Source of the DNA: Owenia fusiformis
Lineage: Eukaryota; Annelida; Polychaeta; Sabellida; Oweniidae
Assembly: GCA_903813345.2 (NCBI GenBank)
Contig: CAIIXF020000012.1
Location: 2,519,318-2,583,317 of the forward strand
Length of the DNA stretch: 64,000 nucleotides
Direction: 5' to 3'
Positions within the stretch are counted from its first letter, which is position 1. Every line of letters starts with the position of its first letter. Of this stretch, positions 55,001-61,000 are shown piece after piece. A program made the translations under genes and the position numbers. The notes under the pieces were generated by a model that saw only the letters and a program-made list of their open reading frames with translations, did not search any database and had not been told where the DNA came from.

Positions 55001-58000
55001 AGTATTCCTGTATCAAAATCTTCTCTTGCCTGATCTCCTCAACCCATCGCATTAATCGTTATATTTTCTAAATTCGCAACCCAAATTGATGATATCATAT
55101 ACTCTGTACTTGAATTGTATCACAACACTTTGCCAATTTCATATAGTGTCAGTTATCATATTGTATACATGGTCAAGTCTCATAATTTCTTGAAAAGTAC
55201 ATATAATGAAATATATGTTTTGATTATAACAGGGCTCGGACCTGCATTCAGCCCAGCTGCGGCCTCCGCCCTATCTGCTAACAGCCCTCGTGGAGGGCCT
55301 AGCGGTGTAGGGCGGGGTAGCAGTCGTGGGGGGCGCGGGGGAATGAGTGGCTACTCCCCAAGAACGCCTGGTAAGATCCACTGCTCGTGCGTACATGATG
55401 TAGGACCGCTTTCACTCCATTAGTTCTAGCCTCACTCTGGCACAATTTGGCCATGTTTGACATTGCCATGGCAACAACATTTTTAGATTTTTTGTAGTGT
55501 TTACACCTTGATAGTGTTTGTTTTATATATTTGTATCGTTTGTGGGGTATTTTACACACTAAACTACTTTAAGTGTCTTGCTGCTTTAACGGTATGGACT
55601 AATACAGATATACTGGGTTTAATGCACTTTGTTTTATCGTTTGGAATTTTTTAATCTTTTGCGGTGAGGTCTCTCTACAGGTGTGGTGCAAGATAAACTT
55701 ACATTCTCAAAATGGTGTCTGATTTAATTTATATTTTTGATATCAACTGTGCTTACATTCCATTTTATATATAGAATTGTAGTGACATCAGCTTTCTCCA
55801 CCATTAACCAATCAGATTTCTCTCAGAATTCTCTCCTTAATTATTATGGAACCCTAGAAATAGAATTGACCAATGGGAGCCTTCTGTGCATTTACACCTT
55901 TCAGTAATATAAAATTCTTGTGTTGTGACCAGCTAATTTGAGTGTTGTCACGACTTAACCCCATCTCCCATATATGGTTATCCCGGAGATATTGTCAATC
56001 CAATGCCATATATGGTGAGGCAAAGAACCACGCCATTTGCTGATATATTCCCAGATCTTACACATGAACTTGAAATGTTTTAAATATTTAATATGTGATT
56101 TTGTATGAATTAATACATCAATTGTTTTTATTATAAATTAGTGCTTAGCTTTTTATAAATCTAATAAACAGAACTTACCAATCTGTAATCCTGTAAAATG
56201 TGTAACGTATTGTTATATGTTATGTTATGTATGTTTCCTTTCATAAGACCATGTACCATGCTTATACTAGATAGTGCATTCTATGATATGGCCTTATGTA
56301 AGGTTAAAGTGGATCAAGTCTCAAAATTATATTTTGAAATTTGGTCATTTGGTATGTTACATTTGTGTCCCAAAATTGTTTGAAATATTGAATTTGATTA
56401 TGGGTAAAAATGTAATAGCGCCACCTTTTATTAACAAACAGTTACGATGTGTATGCACGGGCCCCCACCATAAGCTATCCACCATTGTGACAACAAAAGC
56501 GTTGAGAAAAGAATTAATGAACATTTTTATTCTGAAGAATTCCTTGTGAATTATGAAAAATGCTATTTTCTGGGAAGGGTGTCTCTAGATGTATAAGTTC
56601 CAGAATTTTCTTTTTTCTCTGTAAACGACTGATTTAGGCATGTATATAAAATTATTAGATAGAGTTTTCAACTTAGATCGACTTAAATAGAAGCAATTTT
56701 GTGTGTGAGGGTGGGGGTGTATTTCAAGAAACCGGATTACAACAAAATATTTTTACATTTGACCCTTGAAATTATATAATGATTTGGACAACTCCCTTTT
56801 ATAATACTCTTCAAGTTGCATATCTTTAATTTGTATGGTGTGAAAATAATATAAGATTAGAATCAGGGGCTGGCTCTAGCTGTTGGTGGTTGGGTTGCTA
56901 TAGCAACATTCCGTGGAGACACCTAGTGAGTGTTTTGAGAGTTAGAACACTGCCATTTCCGGGCATCTGATTGGCCAATGCATGTCCTGGTATCTGCACA
57001 GCACACTCCACTGAATATCCAAGCTTCTTGTAGTTGGTCAATATATAAAGAGTTTAGCTCAGCTTTAGAAATGCATTTTAGCATGATATATATACAACTC
57101 TAATACTAAATGTACCTCATATAATATTGTAAGTTTTAATTAGCCTTGACTAGAATTTGGTTTTGGTATTTTTACTAGATCCTTTTTAGAAAGTTCAGAT
57201 TTCTACTTGATTTATGAAAGTTGTGTTTAGATGTAGTTTTACGATATTTAAGTGTGCCGTGTGAATATTAAGACCTGCAGTGCCACCTATCAGTTGCCCT
57301 GGGAAGTCAGTGGGACCAGCGTCTGCTCAGATCTGTTACCATGGTAACACACCAGTTAGAACACATAAAATAAAGAAATGTGAAATCAAATCCAATGTTT
57401 TAGGTTAATATGTAATTAATAGGGATATTTCATGACAATTCATGACATTTTTGTACATGTTCCAAAAAAGCAATAGTATTATCCTATTGTGAATATTTAT
57501 GTGTGACAAGTTCTTCCTGGTGTGCTACCATATATGGGAAAGATCTTGGTGATTGCTATGGTAACATGGGACTTGCTATTGTAGTTGGCTACCCTGGGGC
57601 ATCAACCACACCCAATATGGGACTAATGCAACAGACTGCAACCGCCCCCATAGATGCTGTCCGCCAGGCAGCGGCTGTCTCAGCCGGTGCAGCTTATTAC
57701 GCCGATTTGGCCCCCCAACAGAATCTTTTCCCAGCAGGCCAGGGCACGACTAATGCCCTCGTTGCAAGAACCGAACCCTCCCCCATAACTGCGGTCTCAA
57801 GCATGGCTATTCGAGATCAATATTCACAGCGCTCGGCAGCTGCAGGTACTGGTCGTCTCATGACTAACCACAAAGAGATTTCCACATTCTGACTTCCGAG
57901 ATACTTAAACACTCTGTACATATAAACTCAAAAATAAAAGAATACCCGAGAATACTAATTCAAAAAGTGAAATAACTTCTTGAGAGTTTCATTTTAAATC

Positions 58001-61000
58001 ATATTTGAAATCATTTTTACGGAGCATTGGTTTGTTTTTGGGGGTATTGACTGTTTTCGGGGTATGGACTATTTTCAGGGTATTTAATTGAGTTCCTAAA
58101 CCTCTATATGTACATGTACACCAATATGCAATTGTATCTTTGAAGTCAGAAGGTGAAATATTAATACTAGGGGGTTAGTGAATAAAATCCCCATTCACTC
58201 ATCCATCAATGTCATTTTTCCTTATTTATGCTAGCATGCCATCTTTATTCATGCTTTTGTACTAACACTTTACACCTACTATTGTGGCAATATAGACTTA
58301 AAGTACCTTCTTCTCCTACCTCCCCATCTTTTCATCTTGGGTAACTTTTTTCAAAATTAGCACTTTGGTCATGCATTTCATTGTAGACTTTTTCAGAAAT
58401 GGGGTGAATTAGCTTGAAATAAACTAGAACAACCTGAATGGATAAAATACAAGATTTCATGAAATCGTTTGAAATTAATACCTTTTATATGAATAATTTT
58501 CCAGAAATTGGGTAATTTCGCATGATCAAACGTCATTAATAGTATGAAATGGAACGCAAGTGCTACTATTTCCTGTATCGATAAATAAAATAGAGGCTCG
58601 TTGCAGACATAAGTACAAATCATAAACTTATTATTTAAGTATCCAGGTTCCCATTTCTCATTTATTTAGCATAATGGGCTGCATATTAGGTATTGAAGAA
58701 TATCAGTTATGAATATCAGTGCTATAAAAGCCATGTTGCCATGGTAACAGTAATAACATAGTTAGTTTTAGTGTTTTGTTGCCATAGAAATGCAGTGTCT
58801 TCGCATAGAGTACAGTAGTTACAAAAAATAGATGTATGTAATTAGCATGGTACCTAGCCTTGGTTTAATTCCTAGTTAAGATAATAATTTTTAGTTGAAC
58901 ATGGACATTCATTTATCATCGAACTGTTCGGATAATTCACCGTGTAGCTGTATATGTGATTATATTTGTATAACACTGTCTATAACAGCTTTTTATACAT
59001 GTAGAATCTACTTGTATAAATGTGTGTAAATTGTTAAAATTGTGTTTTTCAACTCATGCTTTGTGGTTGATATGTGTTAATGGCTACATATACTACAGTG
59101 CTGTATCAAACGTTTTACACTTAAAGGGGCAGTTGATGTGGGACTGAGTATATAGATGGCGCTTATAGCCATTTAATTTTATGTGATTTTTGCCCACGAA
59201 TATAAAATGATAGTGAAGTTCAAATCTCAAATTCCAATTCCTGTATCATCATTTTAAAATCTATCCATTTCTTAAGCTTATAAGCTTCACTCCTGGCCCC
59301 AGATGAGCATAGCACATCCCCAAATCTATGTATACATGATCTGGGCTTCAGTGCTTCAATCATGGCCCCAACTAAGGATAATGTATTTGCTTGCAGCTGC
59401 TGCCAGCCATAAACCCAGTTTAATACTACCCAATCATACACAACCATATATTAACAATATACAAGGTAGGGCGACATCTATTACAGCTACCTCAATAGTC
59501 AGAGCCCTCTATAGTTCGTTAGTGTAAATATGTAGCTATATGTCTAGTTTAGCCATTAATACGTGGGGTTTGATTTAGAAAATAGGATGTGGGGGGGGGG
59601 GGTAATGAGCTCAATATATAATTGAAATGTCCTTTGCTGGATTTAATCTTGTTAATGGTGCCCAACAATCAAATTTATCCATGAAAATCTTAATTTAGAC
59701 TTCCTTTGGAAGCAATGTCACTATTATTCCTAGTTCTGATGAAAATGTAAGCAACAATTTGCATGTTGGACTCTAATAAGTCCCTTGGTTAGATAGAGCC
59801 CTTGGGTAAAGTCCTCCAATATTAAACCCCATAGAAGCATGAAAAACATAAACCAAAAAGTATACAATTTATAGTTCAAGAAATCAGACCTAGGTACATT
59901 TTTTGTTACGTTATTATATTTGGCTGTAGTTTTAACAAGTATGTGTTAGGTTGTAGATAAATTAGGAAAAATAACTTATCTTTTCCATTCCTATTGAGTG
60001 CAGTCTTTCCTTATTAGGCTGCATTCAAATTTTTTTCACTCTGATTCTGTATGACTTTTAGGGGTTTAATTATGGCCCGATACTTTTACTATACTATCTT
60101 CCTATTTTTAAATCTAAATCAATTATTTATATCTAATTTTGTGTTCTATCACCTTTACTTATTTTATATTTGTTTAATTTAACACCTATTTCCCCCATTG
60201 TTTAATCTTTAAGAACTAATCTATTATCCCCTCTATTTTACCCCCAAAATACCACCTTATTCTACCTGCTACCTCTTTAGTATATAGAACCAGTAGCTAT
60301 TAAAATATAAACTATTTGGATCATTGTAATTATATTATTGTCTCGTATATCATGTAAAAATATTTGTTATTCCATATAATCATCATTTATCACAAGGAAA
60401 ATATATTATCAATACTTATTGAATAATCGTTATCTCTGTCATCTCTAACATAAATGTTTCTTGAATTTTTCGATTAACCAGAGCTTTATAGTTCTTGAAA
60501 ATATTGCAAATGACGATTTCTGAGGTCCAATTATCTTTTTGAAATGTCCTGTATCTTGAAATACAGAGTGTCCATATAGACTTGCTTTACAATTATGATA
60601 CCAAGTCTGTGTAGCATGTAGAGACTTTATGGATACCCTGTACAATTGGAAATCAGCAGTTGTGATTTGGGATATTTTTGAGAGCAGGCTCGGAGCACAT
60701 GTGTGTAAAAATGCGTGGATTGATGAAATACATGCTCAGCTTTGCATTGAAGTTAACCTGTGCATGGTTATTGGAGAGCATAATATTTGAACAGCATTTT
60801 GCTTGCCTACTTTATACAAATGGTGTATCAGAAAAAAACATTCATTTTTATGCAAACATTCGATATACAGTTACTCCTTTATGAAAACCAAAAAACGTTG
60901 ACAACATATTTTAACACGATTTCTCATGTGGATGTCTTTAATATCACTAATTGTGCACAGGGAGGGAGGGGAGAGGGGCGAGAGGGGTGAGGAAGATATC

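Larger units (their letters stand above)
53954..55232 (+). other. Intron (1.3 kb) with an X-box-like cluster
   Basis: Runs from gtaaga to gattataacag. It contains four near-palindromic 14-mers (54018-54031, 54039-54052, 54057-54070, 54393-54406) and two half-type sites near 54340 and 54360. A 77-codon ORF at 54628 has no recognisable domain and no supporting splice phase, so I do not call it. Confidence 0.75.
55371..57584 (+). other. Intron (2.2 kb)
   Basis: Runs from gtaaga to ctattgtag. It holds palindromic X-box-like motifs at 55462, 56894, 57335 and 57552; the last ends about 20 nt before the 3' splice site, in what would be the branch-point and pyrimidine-tract zone. That acceptor has an unusually poor pyrimidine tract. 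A possible alternative terminal exon at 55989-56083 is listed separately. Confidence 0.75.

Noticed and set aside
57503-57584. Start at ATG 57503 for the Ala/Gln-rich exon as a separate gene
   Set aside because: Phase and position fit splicing from 55370. The upstream residues overlap an X-box-like motif and do not continue the family pattern convincingly.
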